From the NCBI GenBank assembly GCA_037447655.1, contig JBBHKE010001188.1, positions 35,261 to 99,260 on the forward strand: a stretch of DNA of 64,000 nt. The letters are read 5' to 3'. Of the stretch, positions 32,935-46,290 are shown one piece after another. Position 1 is the stretch's first letter, and every line of letters begins with the position of its first letter. Under the pieces are notes generated by a model. It ran no database searches. It had not been told where the DNA came from and saw only the letters and a program-made list of their open reading frames with translations. Origin of the DNA: Zygnema cylindricum (Eukaryota; Streptophyta; Zygnematophyceae; Zygnematales; Zygnemataceae). The translations under genes were made by a program, and so were the position numbers.

Positions 32935-34364
32935 GGTTGTGTTACTGTACTAAACATCTTGAACTTTACATCAAACGTAATCCCAAAATCACTACATCGA
33001 GTGCCCATGCAAGAAAGAGACCACCACCGCTACCGCTTCCTCAATACTCCACCACACCTAGTTGCTATAAAATAGTAAACGGCTAGTCCTGTTCTTTCGC
33101 TGCAACAAAAGGGAAATACTGCCAACAACATCACGATGTTATGCGGAGGATGACAGCGCACTGGAATGCGAGATAGGCCTCAGCAATTAGCACCTCGCTG
33201 TTTGCCTTCTTCATCGACAAATGAAAAGGCATGAGGAAAAGGGACGGCAATCTTCCTCATCGTGGTGTTTATGCAACGAATTTTATATAAAATATGTATT
33301 AAAAAATTATATTCGTCGATCAAAAGTACGGAGTCAATCAAATAAGTACAATATTTTAGGGGGCGACTGACCGGCCAAACAAACAAAAATCTGAATAGAA
33401 AGGGAAAAATAAGAAATCCAGGCAATACAAAATGAAAAACATAATATACAAGCATTTTCAAGTCAAAAAATTGCCCTTTGCTCCTGGGTGAATATTTATG
33501 TGAGAAACTCACAGGCTGTATAAAAAAAAAAAAAAATAATAATCCGACTCTTCAATTTTTAATATCTTGGAATCTTTGGCGGCGACGATGTCAGTGCCTC
33601 AATCTCAATCGACACTTTCTTCATTGCTAGCCATCAAACGTGCAAAGCATCGTGCAATTTGAATAACGTTATTGAATCATGTGTAGATTCCAAAATCTCC
33701 CCGATCGCTTTGATTTCCACCCGATTATTGTAAAATATCGAGGTTCAGTTCATTAAACTAAACATTCACAAATTTGCGCAAAGTGGTAAGGTTCCCAACT
33801 TCTTTCAGCGTAAAATCAATGCTTTAGTGCGGCGTTAGAAAATCTCATTCCATGTCCTCCAATGATTCATTTAACCACGCGCCTTCGTAAAGTTGGCCGT
33901 CGTATGGCTCGGTAAAGTTTGATACCCAAATTTTAAAACCATTTTATTTTATTCTCTGAATCGAATTCGACTTCGTTCACCGATTGCTCGACAACCATGA
34001 AATGTTGTTGGATAATGAACAACGGAGGGCTGCTCCCCAACGTTGTGGGCCATTTATGGCTCACTGTGGCGTGTCATTTGGGCATAATAGGTAGAGGCGC
34101 GTTATATGGTCATAGTCACCGCAAAGACAACACTTCTCATAGCAAAGTGCAAGACCAGATCATCTTCCCCACGAAATTCATCCACCTTGCATTGGTGACC
34201 GACATTACCGTTGCTCGTATAAAACATGCGAATATTATCATTTTGTGGCTAATTAAGTCAATTGATGGCAAATTATTGAATGGCGTGCAACAGTGCCACG
34301 ACTATTTGATGTTTCAGTGATCTTACAAGTACAACATAGTTTGTGAGTCGATGACACGTTTGTC
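32935..34364. other. Unresolved DNA, partly decayed reverse-transcriptase relic
   Basis: No intact ORF. On the minus strand between about 33900 and 34500 the composition is compatible with the downstream part of the RT relic at 34529-34785 (a VDDTHIVGP-like string in a broken frame), but this is weak. Confidence 0.3.
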
Positions 34365-34426
34365 AACCCCCACCAAAGAGACGTAGCACGAAGGTAACCC
34401 CCACCAAAGAGATGTAGCACGAAGGT
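34365..34426. repeat. 31-bp tandem duplication
   Basis: AACCCCCACCAAAGAGACGT... at 34365-34395 is repeated with one change (GACG/GATG) at 34396-34426. It lies within the decayed RT region. Confidence 0.85.
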
Positions 34427-34528
34427 AAAGTAGGAGCGAAAGCACAAAGGGCAGGGTAATGAGCAAGGTCACGTAAAGATACGCCGCGAGGGTCGTCCTA
34501 ACGAGCGTCTCTCACATACCTATAAGAA

Positions 34529-34785
34529 CTAAACGAGTACCAACTCACAAAAAGAGGTTGTCGAACAGTGAACAAAAGGCGGGCACAAGAGGGAAGATAT
34601 TAACCCTTGGGGAAAGGGTAACCATAAGCTCCTAAACAATATAACATGCAGATCCATTATATTTGAGCTATTTGAAAAATCAACATGGGGGACCAACCAA
34701 TTTGGACGGCGATCCAACAAAGCCCAAACCACAACTTGATAACCAGCTTGTGTGGCCACCTTAACCGCATGAGGAGAAAGGTAAT
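34529..34785 (-). pseudogene. Reverse-transcriptase relic, downstream part (split by element E)
   Basis: The minus-strand reading YLSPHAVKVATQAGYQ, VVVWALLDRRPNWLVPHVDF then SNSSNIMDLHV resembles the segment of non-LTR/DIRS-like plant reverse transcriptases that reads P-x-Q-x-G-V...G, then W-L-V-x-x-VD-x-x-NAFN. The frame is continuous with the open frame at 54404-54583 once element E and one GTAAT copy are ignored. The expected NAFN has decayed. No intact protein is possible. Confidence 0.5.
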
Positions 34786-35838
34786 TGTAATTCTGAGACC
34801 TCTTTAGGTCCTCAGAATGGGCAGCTCACATGAAGCCCCTAAGATAACCCTGACCCCTTTGTGTTTCAGCAAGAATAACTGCCACCCTAGCAAACAAAAA
34901 CCTGACCACCTTCACTCTTATAAAGACAAAAATCCCTTGAGTTGATAGCAAAAAAAAAATATGAATTTGCTCCCCTGAGTAGTAAGTTATGAAGGGTCAA
35001 AGGTTGACCTTTTGTAAAGAAGCACTCTGGGAGAGAGGCAGCTACCTAACAATTTTTCGAAGTCATAAATCCCTCTCTAAACCCTCTACTACTAGAGTAC
35101 GGCACCAATCAGAATATTGTGTCGTACTAAAAGGTATAGGTGCGGGAGTACTTTCTGTACGACCATCGTACGGCATGGCAAAAATGTCGATGTTTGCCAT
35201 ATATGGATTCGTTCCCATATTCTCCAGAGATGTCGCAAGCCAATGTGGTCTTGCCTTGTGTTACTTAACATGGCGATGACCAAAAACCGCCAAAACGCCT
35301 ATTCCGCGATCTCGGCACATATCGTGGCCGTTCGATCAAAACTGGCTTTCAACTCTAACAGTTGAAAATATATGCGCGATATTTGTTTCATCGTCGAAAC
35401 AAATGTACGGTATTTATTTTGCAAAGCACCGTAAACCGTATTATACTGAATTGTATCTATGTCATAAGAATCTATTAGCGCCGTTAAGTGAATTCGTCTA
35501 CTTGTACACATTTAAATAATTATCAAACCTATCCTCACCACTAGGCCTAGACGTATAGGACAAAGCTAATCGCTAGTGGCGACTTTGACGGACGACAAGT
35601 AGGAGGATCAAATCTTGGGTTCGACAAGTACCATTTTGGTAAACCTACAAAACAATTTCATGTTTCTCTCTAGACAGCATAGACAACCATGACTCTAGCT
35701 CCGTCTCCAACCTTCAGTGACTGCGACAGTGTGGGAGTTGAAGAGAAGAGTTAGAGGCAGACTGCCTTTGATTCTTTTCTGCATTTTATTTTAACAAGTT
35801 CAGATCTAGAAAATAGTAAAAGAACCTTTATTTCTACA
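34786..35838 (-). repeat. Element E 3' LTR
   Basis: It matches 53337-54403. On the plus strand (antisense to E) it carries B-box-like GGATCAAATCT (35604-35614) and a T4 run (35633-35636). The conserved CAGCCATGACTCTAGCTCC-type block follows near 35685. Confidence 0.9.
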
Positions 35839-35851
35839 CTCCCCTTATTTT

Positions 35852-38800
35852 CTAGTCACTTTTTAATTTAAGACCACACTTCTCCCAGCAGAAAATTAGT
35901 TTAGGGGAAGGCACAGGTTTGATCATCATGTCTGCTACCATTTCACTATCAGGTCTATACTCTAAATTGAATGTTTTGTCTTCTACCTTCCCCCTAAGAA
36001 TCTAAGCCTAATATCCATTTATTTGGCTTTAAAGTGGTGTTTAGGATTGGCATAATTGGCTGCCTGATTATCACAAAACCTTTTCCCAACACCACTCTTA
36101 AGATGACTTAGCTCACCAAGCAAAGACTTGACCCACATATAATATATACCTAGACGTGCATCTCCTCATAGGAGCATCACCCACATAGAATACATACCCA
36201 GACGTGCATCTCCTCATAACAGCATCTTCATAGTTGGCATCACTCCAAGTGGTGATGTCAGTATTGTTCCCACCCAAATGCAACCATAGATCTCTAGTCC
36301 CTATGAGATATCTAAGGACTCTATTAGCTACCTCCCAATCCTTCTTAGTGGGAGCATTTAGACTCCTACTTAGTACTCTTACAGCTGCAGCTATGTTCGG
36401 TCGGGTAAAATTCATACAATATATTAGGCTGCCCACTACTTGTCTATAAGGAATTGTCTACATAAATCTTTTCTCTTTTGGGCCTAACTTATCATCCAAT
36501 ATGATAACTCCCTCATCCACACTCCCCTCAGTTCCCTTCTTTAGTTCCATTGGAGTGGTACAACTATTAGCATTGCTCATTTGGAATCTTTCCAACATGT
36601 TACCAATTGCCTCCTTCTGAGTTACTCTTATTATCTTTCTATCTTTTTCTCTCTCTACCTGAATTCCCAAAATATATTTTGCTTCTCCCATATATTTTAT
36701 CTAAAATCTACTTTTTGGATCATTTTTCATTTTATTTATTTTATCCATAGATTTATTTCGAACAAGCAAATCATCAACATAAATTGCAATGAAAACGATT
36801 CCTTCCTCATCTTCAAACAAATAAATTGAGTGATCGTGCTGATCCGAATATGTCCCAAACTTGTAAAAAACTCATCGAGCTTCTTACTCCATTGTCGGGG
36901 CGTCTGTTTCAGCCCATACAAAGATTTAATCAATCGGCAATATATCCCAAACTTGTAAAAAAACCATCGAGCTTCTTACTCTATTGTCAAGGCGCATGTT
37001 TCAACCAATACAAAGATTTGCTCTCCTCCCCTTGCTCCACAAATCCTTCGGGTTGTTGCATAAAAATCACCTTTTCCAACTCTCCATGTAGGAAGGTCGT
37101 CTTGATGTCCATTTGATGTACTTCCATGTTTTTTGCTGCCGCCAGACTGACAAGTATCCTGACGGAAGGAAACCAGATTACCTGGGCAAATGTCTCCTCG
37201 TAGTCAATTCCCTCTTTTTCGATAAATCCTTTCGCCACTAACCGAGCCTTGTAGTGCTCAATAGTGTTATCCGGGTTGAGTTTCAACTTAAATACCCACT
37301 TACACCTGATTCGCTTTCTGGCAGGAAGACAATCCACTAATTCCTATGTATTGGCCGCCATAATTGAAGCCATCTCCTCATTAATGGTTGTTTTCCACCA
37401 TTTCCTCTCAAGACAGTTCATCGCCTCACCATAAGTTTGAGGTTCATCGGGGTGAGACAGTTCGGTACCCTTGTTGTTAGCTTGTCTCTCTTACAATCAT
37501 TTGTTGCTTCTTCTTCCTCCCTCAAAATTTGTTGTTAGAATAGATGGTTGTTGTGCATTCTTCCGAACAATTTCTACTTCTCCCCTATCCTTTGATTCCG
37601 TGTCTTTTTCCACCAATTTTTCCGCTTCGGTTGGAGTTGGCACTAGGGGTTCCACGGGTGAGTCCTTCTCGATCTGATTTGTACCTGCAAGATCATCATC
37701 TTCTCGAAAACCTAGATAGTTAGGAAGCTCAAACTCATGATAATTTTCTGACTCAAATATGATTTTGACTGTCTTTGTATGCTTAAAGGGATCCATAAAT
37801 TTCCTTTCATCCATGACCACTAGATGCTTCACTAGGATTATATCTTCTCTCTTAAGATCATAAACTCTATATCCTTTTACATCTTCATCATATCCTAGCA
37901 GTTATCCTGGTTTTGCCTTTCTGATCTAACTTCCAATTTGACTGATATGTGCCTAGACTGAATATTTGACTACCGAAAACCTTAAAGTGTGTTACATCTG
38001 GTTTTCGGCAGGTCCATTTGTTATAAGGAGTTCGGCCTTTTACTTCCGAAGTAAGAACTTTATTCTTGAGATAATTAGCACAGTTTATCGCTTCTGCCCA
38101 GAATCTCTTCCCTATCTTCTTACCCGACAACATACTCCTAGCACTATCACTTAGTGTCCTATTTAACCTATCGGCTACACCATTCTGCTCAGGATTTTTA
38201 GGGGCTGTCTTTTGATGTTGGACTCCATCTTCTCTTATAAAATCCTCAAACTGATAAGAGGTATATTCTCTCCCATTATCACCCCTTACTCTCTTAATAG
38301 AGGTTTCATGAAGTTCCTCACTCCACGCTTTATATTCCTTAAAACCCCGTGGAGCCTCTGATATATTTTTTTGAAAGTACACTTTAGAATACCGAGACCA
38401 ATTGTTAGTGATTGTCATCATTAACCTCTTACCTTCGGGTGATGGCACTTTGGCCGGTCCCCAAATATCAGTGTGTACCAAGTCTAAAACCTTCTTTCTT
38501 TTATAAGTGGCTTCCTTTGGGAAGGGTAACCTGTTTGCCTTACCTTGAGTACAACCACTACAATCAATTAGGTTTTCACTTTCTCCAAACTGAATTCCTT
38601 CCAGTATTCCCATCTTTTTCATTTCTTTCAACTTATCTAAGTGCACATATCCAAGCCTCTTATCCCACAACATAATATCATGAACACCAGCATAATAAAG
38701 TTTATTCTTTTCATTGCTTAAAATCAGCCTAAACTTCCCTTGGCTACCTTTTCCAGCAGTGAAATAAACTTACTCCTCAAAGCTAGCAAGAAAAGTTCCC

Positions 38801-39240
38801 TTCCTAGTGCTAAACTCAAAACCCTTATCATCTAACACATACGTTGAGATGAGGTTTTTGTTTAACTCTGGAATAAACAACACACCAGAGAATGTCACTA
38901 TGGATGTCTTTCCCTCCACTCATACTTTTAGATCTACTCATCTTACAATAGTAGTAGTGACTACTCTCCCATCCCTATACTCTCTCTCTACGGTGGGTAT
39001 CTTTGTGTTATCTTTCTCATCTTAGTAAACAAGTGTTTGTCCTTTCACATGTGCATGGAGGCACCCGAATCCACAATCTAACCTCTTTCACCTTTTAATC
39101 CTCCGAAGGCACATTTTTGCTTTCGTGGAATTTCGACCTCGGTCTTCGTCTCCAACTCCTTATCCAACAAAAGCTCATTATCCTCGTTCTCTGATTCCTC
39201 CTCATGTATCTGCGTCACAAGAGCCTTTTTCTTTCCTCCT
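35852..39240 (-). pseudogene. Element E pol and gag C-terminus, broken
   Basis: From left: RNase H (to about 36440, with a local duplication of the CTSGYVLYVGDAP segment near 36130-36220), reverse transcriptase (36458-37340, with a second duplication of the KSLYGLKQ/WSKKLDEF region near 36850-36990), an integrase block (37888-38673, with WDKRLGYVHLDKL, LVHTDIWGP, RGDNGREYTS, QNGVADRLNRT), protease (about 38960-39060, SGASMHM) and the acidic gag tail. Stops and frameshifts interrupt all of them. The sequence is cut at 39241-39245 by the insertion of F. Confidence 0.85.
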
Positions 39241-39245
39241 AAAGA

Positions 39246-40600
39246 TGTTGAAATTCATAGATTTCTATAGTATTTTCTAGGTTTAAATATGTTAGGAAAA
39301 AGAAAAAGGACAGACAGCCTGCCTCCACCTCCTTTCTCTAGCCCCCATACTTGTTGTAGTCACTAAAGGATAGAGAAGGTGGTTGATCCATGGCTGCCTT
39401 AGTTCAACAGGCAATTATTTTTAGTAAGTTACTAAAAATAGTCCTGACGGACCTGGGATTTGAAACCGGAACCTGCGGTTCGTCAAGTTGGCCGATAGCG
39501 GTCAGCTTTATCCTACTAGACTAGGACCAATGCTAAGTGCTATAGAGTATGATAGATATATATACATTTAAGAAGTAAGAAATCCATTTAACTAAAACTA
39601 GATACGGCGTGCATAGATAAAGTTTTAGTACGACATCATTTCAGAATGAATACCTCGCATTTGTTTGACAGCGAAACAAATATCTCGCAAGTAATTATAA
39701 CGGTTAAGATTACGTCTCATTACGAATCCGACAGCGCACGTCATCGCCGAAATCCCGGAGTGGTCACCTTGGCGTTTTGTGACGTGGCATGACCTGGAGC
39801 CACGTGGAGAGATGACATTCGGTCATAGGAATTCCGAGGAATGTACGGACAAATAAAAAGCAGACACGCGTCCACTTAATAGCCTTGTCGTATATAGGCC
39901 GTACAAAAGGTACACCGGCAGTAGTACTTTCTGGTACGGTACAGTAATTTGATTGGTCCGTACTTCAGTAGATAGAAGTTATTAGAAGGAATCATGACTT
40001 AGAAACAGCGAAACAAATATCTCGCAAGTAATTATAACGGTTAAGATTACGTCTCATTACAAATCCGACGGCGCACGTCATCGCCGAAATCCCGGAGTGG
40101 TCATTTTGGCGTTTTGTGACGTGGCATGACCTGGAGCCACGTGGAGAGATGACATTCGGTCATAGGAATTCCGAGGAATGTACGGACAAATAAAAAGCAG
40201 ACACGCGTCCACTTAATAGCCTTGTCGTATATAGGCCGTACAAAAGGTACACCGGCAATAGTACTTTTTGGTACGGTACAGTAATTTGATTGGTCCGTAC
40301 TTCAGTAGATAGAAGTTATTAGAAGGAGTCAGGACTTAGAAAATTTTGGTAGGTAGTCACCTCTGCCTTTGAGAGTTTGTACAAATTGGCATTTTTGGTG
40401 CCTCATAACTTATCGGCTGGTTGGCCGTTTTCAGTGATTTTTTTTGCTACGGACTCAAGAGAGTCCAGGCTGCACAAGGGTGCAATCAAATATTCAGTTT
40501 GCCTTCTTGGGAAGCAGTGGTCGTGGCTTAAAGTGGGTTAGTTAAATACTATCTAGAGGCTTCCTGTATTCTGTAGTCCAATGGAGGACATAGAATTGCA
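39246..40600 (+). repeat. Element F 5' LTR with 337-bp tandem duplication
   Basis: ACAGCGAAACAAATATCTCG begins at 39668 and again at 40005. The second unit then runs into the normal LTR end. The two units differ at a few sites, and the 3' LTR has one unit only. The antisense tRNA-like unit lies at 39434-39523: A-box-like TAGTCTAGTAGG, B-box-like GTTTCAAATCC and a T5 run. Confidence 0.93.
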
Positions 40601-43600
40601 GGTTATGGACCCACCCTCTAGGGTGCCCACCTTCAATGGATATGGGTTCATCTATTGGGAAGCCATGATGAAAGGAGCTTTGTGTGAAAAACGATACTAG
40701 GGTATCGTCAGTGGACAAGTGAAAAGTCCCTCTTCGGGAACTCCACCACGATTTGGGGGAGTAAGGTTTTCTGCAACAACGGCTGCCTCAGCGGAGGAGG
40801 CAGATGATGGGGACAACAGTGTGTCCGAAAAGGAGAAAGGGAAAGAGACACCCCTCACTTTTATTGTCACAGCATCGGAAGCGGCGACCGTGAAGACCGT
40901 GGAGAACGATACTCAAATGTGGGAGGATGTAAATATGGCTGCCAAGAACTTCATTCTGAGGCAACTCACTCAAGGTTTGGCCACTCCTCGTCTTCACATT
41001 TACAAGGCCGGGGAGTTGTGGGAGAGTTTGGTGGAGATTTATAGAGCTAGAACTATTCAGGAGCTCCAATTGGCTGAGCAAAAAATATTGAGTTACACTT
41101 ACAAAGGAGGAAAGATGTTAGATTACTGTAATGATTTTTCTTGTTTGTATATGGAAATGGAAAGTGCCGGGTGGACAGGTACAATGAAAATGAAAGTTAA
41201 CACCCTTATCATGAAATTACCAGATGAGTTCGAAAACAACTCACTGAAGGTTTGGCCACTCCTCGTCTTCACATTTACAAGGCCGGGGAGTTGTGGGAGA
41301 GTTTGGTGGAGATTTATAGAGCTAGAACTATTCAGGAGCTCCAGTTGGCTGAGCAAAAAATATTGAGTTACACTTACAAAGGAGGAAAGATGTTAGATTA
41401 CTGTAATGATTTTTCTTGTTTGTATATGGAAATGGAAAGTGCCGGGTGGACAGGTACAATGAAAATGAAAGTTAACACCCTTATCATGAAATTACCAGAT
41501 GAGTTCGAAAACATAGTGTACCGAGTACAGGGAATGCCTGATACTTCATCGAAATGGAACACGATAGTCAAGGTGATACTTGTGCAGGAAAACACAATGG
41601 AGATTAGGAGAGGAGGAAAGAGCATTCAAGCTCTAGCAGCAGGAGGGACCCGATTGGGGAAGGACCCGAAGAAACCTTATAGAGGGGAGAGAGATCATTC
41701 TTGGGGACAGAGGCCCCCAAAGGGTCTTTGTCATTATTGCAAAAATCTGGGACACTTTATTGTAGATTGTGTCAAGCTATCAGAGCTGAGGCTCCAAGAG
41801 AACCGTGGAGGGGGTTCTTCCGTAGGGAAGAAAAAGGCACTTGTGGTTACAAAAGTGTCAGGAGAAACCGAGGATGATTCCTCTGAGGAGGATGGGGAGC
41901 TTCTTCTTGACGAGAGTCTGGAGGAAAAGGAGACCCTCGGAGGTAGAAGTGTGCCCTTGAGCAATTCGGGAAGCTCCACAGGAAGGATGGATCATCGACT
42001 CAGGTGCATCCATGCATATGTGTTGTGATAAAGAACTCTTCACTAAGCTAACAAAGATTCCTACTGTAGAGATAGAGTATGGGGATGGGAGAGTGGTTAC
42101 TACAGATCTAGTGGGATCAGTAGATCTGAAAGTCTTAGTGGAGGGTAAGACTTCTACACTTACATTCTCATATGTACTTTACATTCCACAGCAAAGTAAA
42201 AATCTTGTCTCTACGTTTGTGTTAGATGACAAAGAGTTTGATACCTTCACCAGAAAGGGAGTCTTTACAGCTAAGTATGGGAATGAAGTTTACTTCACAG
42301 CAGATAAGGGTAGCCAAGGAATGTTTAGGCTTAACCTGAGTAATGAAAAGAAGAATGCTTTCTATGTTGGTGTTCCTAAGGTGATCATTTGGCATAAGCG
42401 GTTGGGGCATGTGTATTTTGATAGGTTAAAGGAAATGAAAAAGCTTGGGGTAGTAGATGGCATTCAGTTTGGGGATAATGAAATGATGGATGATTGTAGT
42501 GGTTGTGCTTAAGGTAAGGCTCACAGACTTCCCTTTCCCAAGCCGCCACATATAGAGGTGAGAAAGTGTTAGATTTGGTCCACACAGATATTTGGGGACC
42601 TGCAAAAGTACCTTCGGTTGGAGGAAAGAGGTTCATGATGACCATAACTGATGACTGGTCTAGATACTCTAGAGTCTACTTTCTGAAAACAAAGTCTGAA
42701 GCATCAACTTACTTCAATAAATATAAAGCCTGGAGTTAGAAGTTGCATGAAACCCCCATTAAGAGGATAAGGAGTGATAATGGGGGGGGAATATACCTCT
42801 AACGAGTTTGAGGAATATTTGAGAGATGAGGGAGTGCAACACCAGAAAACTGTAACATATAACCCGGAACAAAATGGGGTAGCAGAGAGGTTGAATTGAA
42901 CACTAGGAGATAGTGTACGCAGTATGTTGGCCGACAAGAAAATAGGAAAGAGATTTTGGGCTGAAGCAATTTACTGTGCCAACTACATTAAGAATAGAGT
43001 CCTTACCTCAGCTATAAAAGGAGTGACACCTTATGAGAGATGGGTTGGAAAAAAACCAGATATATCACACCTTAAAGTATTTGGTAGCCAAGTTTACAGT
43101 CTTGACACGGATAGGAAAAACTGGAATCTAGATGCTAAGGGAAAACCTGGATACTTTGTGGGATATGATGAGGATGTTAAGGGATATAAAGTCTATGACT
43201 TAGCAAAGAAAGATATCATTCTGGTCAAACACTTAGTTGTCATGGATGAAGGGAAGTCATTTGACCCCTTCAAATATACAATAAAGATAAGGATCAGATT
43301 AGAGTCCGAAAGTGATGAGAATTCGGTTGTTTTTGAAAGGGACATGAATGAAACCGTGATTACAGATTCAGGGGAGATCCAAGATACAGGAGACTCACTG
43401 GAAACCTCACATACTCCTATGGACTTCGAGGAGATAGAAGAAGCGGGACAAGAACCGGTTTCCATGGACAGGGGAGCCGATGAGACAGTGAGAAGAAATC
43501 CAAGATTTCCATCCATTCCAGCTTCGGAGTTTGAGGGAGGAAGGAGGAGAAGCAAAACGATACAGGAAAAACAAGCTGCTCATAAGGTAACTAAGCTATC

Positions 43601-45203
43601 TCACCTAGATGTGCCTCATTCTTACTTAGAGGCAGTGAATAATCCAGAGAAAGAAAGATGGATTAGAGCCATAAATGATGAGATGGCTTCTATCATGGAA
43701 GCAAATACTTGGGAACTAGCAGATTGCCCTCCAGACAGAAAACCTATTGGATGTAAATGGGTATTTAAACTAAAACTGAACCCAAATAATACAATTGAGA
43801 GGTATAAGGCTTGATTGGTAGCGAAGGGGTTCACCCAAAAAGAGGGGATTGACTATGAGGAGACCTTTGCTCCAGTTGTTCGGTTCCCATCGGTAAGGAA
43901 TCTCCTCAGTCTGGCCGCAGCGGAAGACATGGAAATTCACCAGATGGATATTAAGACTGCTTTTCTTAATGGTGAGTTAGAGGAAGAAATTTTTATGAGG
44001 CAACCCGAGGGGTTTGTTGAAAAAGGAGAAGAGAGCAAAGTGTGCAGGCTCATAAAGTCCTTATATGGACTGAAACAGGCTCCCCGACAGTGGAATAAGA
44101 AACTAGATGAGTTTCTCACCGATCTGGGATACATCCGGATCAGCTTTGACCATTCTATCTATATGTTTGAAGATGAGAATGGTGTCATTTTTATTGCAAT
44201 TTATGTGGATGATCTCCTTGTGTTAAGTAAGTCTTTGGAAAATATCAATAGGCTAAAGAAAAATCTTAGGGGCATATTTGATATGAAGAATTTAGGGGAG
44301 GCAAAATATATTTTGGGGATCCAAATAGAGAGAGATAGGGGGAAGAAGATTATCAGACTTACTCAGAAAGAAGCAATAGGTAATATGCTTGAGAAATTCC
44401 AGATGGAAAATGCTAACAGTTGTACCATTCCCATGGACTTGAAGAAAGTAAGTGATGGGAGTGTAGAAGGAGGAGTGATGATCTTAGATGATCAGATGAG
44501 TCCAGAGGAGAGAGAGTTTATGAAGTCTATCCATTATAGACAGGTCGTAGGAAGTTTAATTTATTTTATGAACTGTACCATGCCGGACATAGCGGCAGCA
44601 GTTGGAGTACTCAGTAGGAGTCTTAATGATCCTTGGAAGAGAGACTAGGAGGTAGCCAAGAGAGTGATGAGATATTTGGTTGGAACCAGAGAATTATGGT
44701 TGCATTTGGGAGGGGAGCACACTGATATCACCACTTGGAGTGATGTCAGTTATGGGGATGCACCTATGAGAAGATGCACTTTTGGATATGTTTTGTATGT
44801 GGGGGGAGGAGCTTGCTGTTGGAACAATAAACAACAAAAGGTGGTTGCTCAGTCTACTATGGAGGCTGAGTATATGGCGTCTTGTTATGCTGTAAAATAA
44901 CTAATGTGGGTGAAGTCATTGTTGCAAAAACTGGGATATATGAAGGAGGGAGTGCATGAAATCTTTTGCGATAATCAAGTTGCAATCGCAATCGCAGCCA
45001 ATCCAAAACCCCATTTCAAAGCAAAACATATGGACCTAAGATAAAGCTTCGTAAGAGAAAAAGTTGAAAATAAAATTTTAAATCTTGTGTATAGATCTGA
45101 TGAAGAAATGGTGGCTGACATGATGACCAAACCTGTGCCCTCTCCTAAATTAAAATATTGTCAGGAGAAATGCGGGTTAAAAGAAAAATTAAAATTAAAC
45201 TAG
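40581..45203 (+). pseudogene. Element F gag-pol, nearly complete but disabled
   Basis: The start lies in the LTR (ATG 40581; VMDPPSRVP in the primer site). Gag has an early in-frame TAG (near 40698) and a 275-bp tandem duplication (about 40965-41239 and 41240-41514) that changes frame. Downstream are a CCHC knuckle near 41740, protease, GAG-pre-integrase (WHKRLGHVYFDRL), integrase with several lesions (including a G-run shift near 42785), a long RT block (43815-44648) with intact YVDD, and RNase H. A TGA at about 43814 and a TAG at about 44647 split the RT/RNase H region. The natural stop is TAG at 45201-45203. Confidence 0.88.
40965..41514 (+). repeat. 275-bp tandem duplication inside element F gag
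   Basis: TTTGGCCACTCCTCGTCTTC begins at 40976 and again at 41251. Each unit ends at GAGTTCGAAAAC. The 275-bp period is not a multiple of three, so it shifts frame. The copies are almost identical, implying a recent event. Confidence 0.93.
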
Positions 45204-45216
45204 AAAATAAGGGGAG

Positions 45217-46233
45217 TGTTAAAATTCATAGATTTCTATAGTATTTTCTAGGTATAAATATTTTAGAAAAAAGAAAAAGGACAGACAGCCTGCCTCCACC
45301 TCCTTTCTCTAGTCCCCATACTTGTTGTAGTTTCTGAAGGATATAGAAGGTGGTTGATTCATGGTTGCCTTAGTTCAACAGGCAGTTATTTTTAGGATGT
45401 TACTAAAAATAGTCCTAACAAACCCGGGATTTGAAACCGGAACCTGCGGTTCATCAAGTTGGCTGATAGCGGTCAGCTTTATCCAACTAGACTAGCACCA
45501 ATGCTAAGTGTTATATAGTATGATAGATATATATCCGTTTAAGAAGTAAGAAATCCATTTAACTAAAACTAGATACGGCGTGCATAGATACATTTTTAGT
45601 ACGACATCATTTCAAAATGAATACCTCGCATTTGTTTGACAGCGAAACAAATATCTCGCAAGTAATTATAACGGCTACGATTACGTCTCATTACGAATCC
45701 GACGGCGCACGTCATCGCCGAAATCCCGGAGTGGTCACCTTGGCGTTTTGTGCGTGGCATGACCTGGAGCCACGTGGAGAGATGACATTCGGTCATAGGA
45801 ATTCCGAGGAATGTACGGACAAATAAAAAGCAGACACGCGTCCACTTAATAGCCTTGTCGTATATAGGCCGTACAAAAGGTACACCGGCAGTAGTACTTT
45901 TTGGTACGGTACAGTAATTTGATTGGTCCGTACTTCAGTAGATAGAAATTATTAGAAGGAATCAGGACTTAGAAAATTTTGGTAGGTAGTCACCTCTCCC
46001 TTTGAGAGTTTGTACAAATTGGCATTTTTGGTGCCTCATAACTTATCGGCTGGTTGGCCGTTTTCAGTGATTTTTTTTGCTACGGACTCAGGAGAGTCCA
46101 GGCTGCACAAGGGTGCAGTCAAATAGTCAGTTTTCCTTCTTGGGCAGCAGTGGTCGTGGCTTAAAGTGGGTTAGTTAAATACTATCTAGAGGCTTCCTGT
46201 ATTCTGTAGTCCAATGTAGGACACAGAATTGCA
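45217..46233 (+). repeat. Element F 3' LTR
   Basis: A single-unit version of the 5' LTR. The antisense unit has A-box-like TAGTCTAGTTGG (45483-45494), B-box-like GTTTCAAATCC (45427-45437) and a T5 run (45405-45409). The stem-loop pair is at 46084-46118. In its terminal 65 nt at the start it differs from the 5' LTR at about five sites. Confidence 0.92.
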
Positions 46234-46238
46234 AAAGA

Positions 46239-46290
46239 TCCACTGATATGCCCCTCTTTTAACTGATGTTTGGTTAGCTCAGAGCACTCA
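46239..46290 (-). pseudogene. 52-bp remnant of element E gag between F and G
   Basis: On the minus strand it aligns with the G sequence just after the zinc knuckle (AEC-x-LT-x-x-x-LKEG). It links the E fragments at 39240 and 52752, proving that F and G hit one element. Confidence 0.85.

Larger units (their letters stand above)
39246..46233 (+). mobile_element. Copia element F, nested in E, disrupted by duplications
   Basis: Perfect duplication AAAGA at 39241-39245 and 46234-46238. The 5' LTR (39246-40600, 1355 bp) is longer than the 3' LTR (45217-46233, 1017 bp) because of an internal tandem duplication of about 337 bp. Primer site 40601-40615 (14/15), polypurine tract 45204-45216. It belongs to the same family as B. 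Confidence 0.95.
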
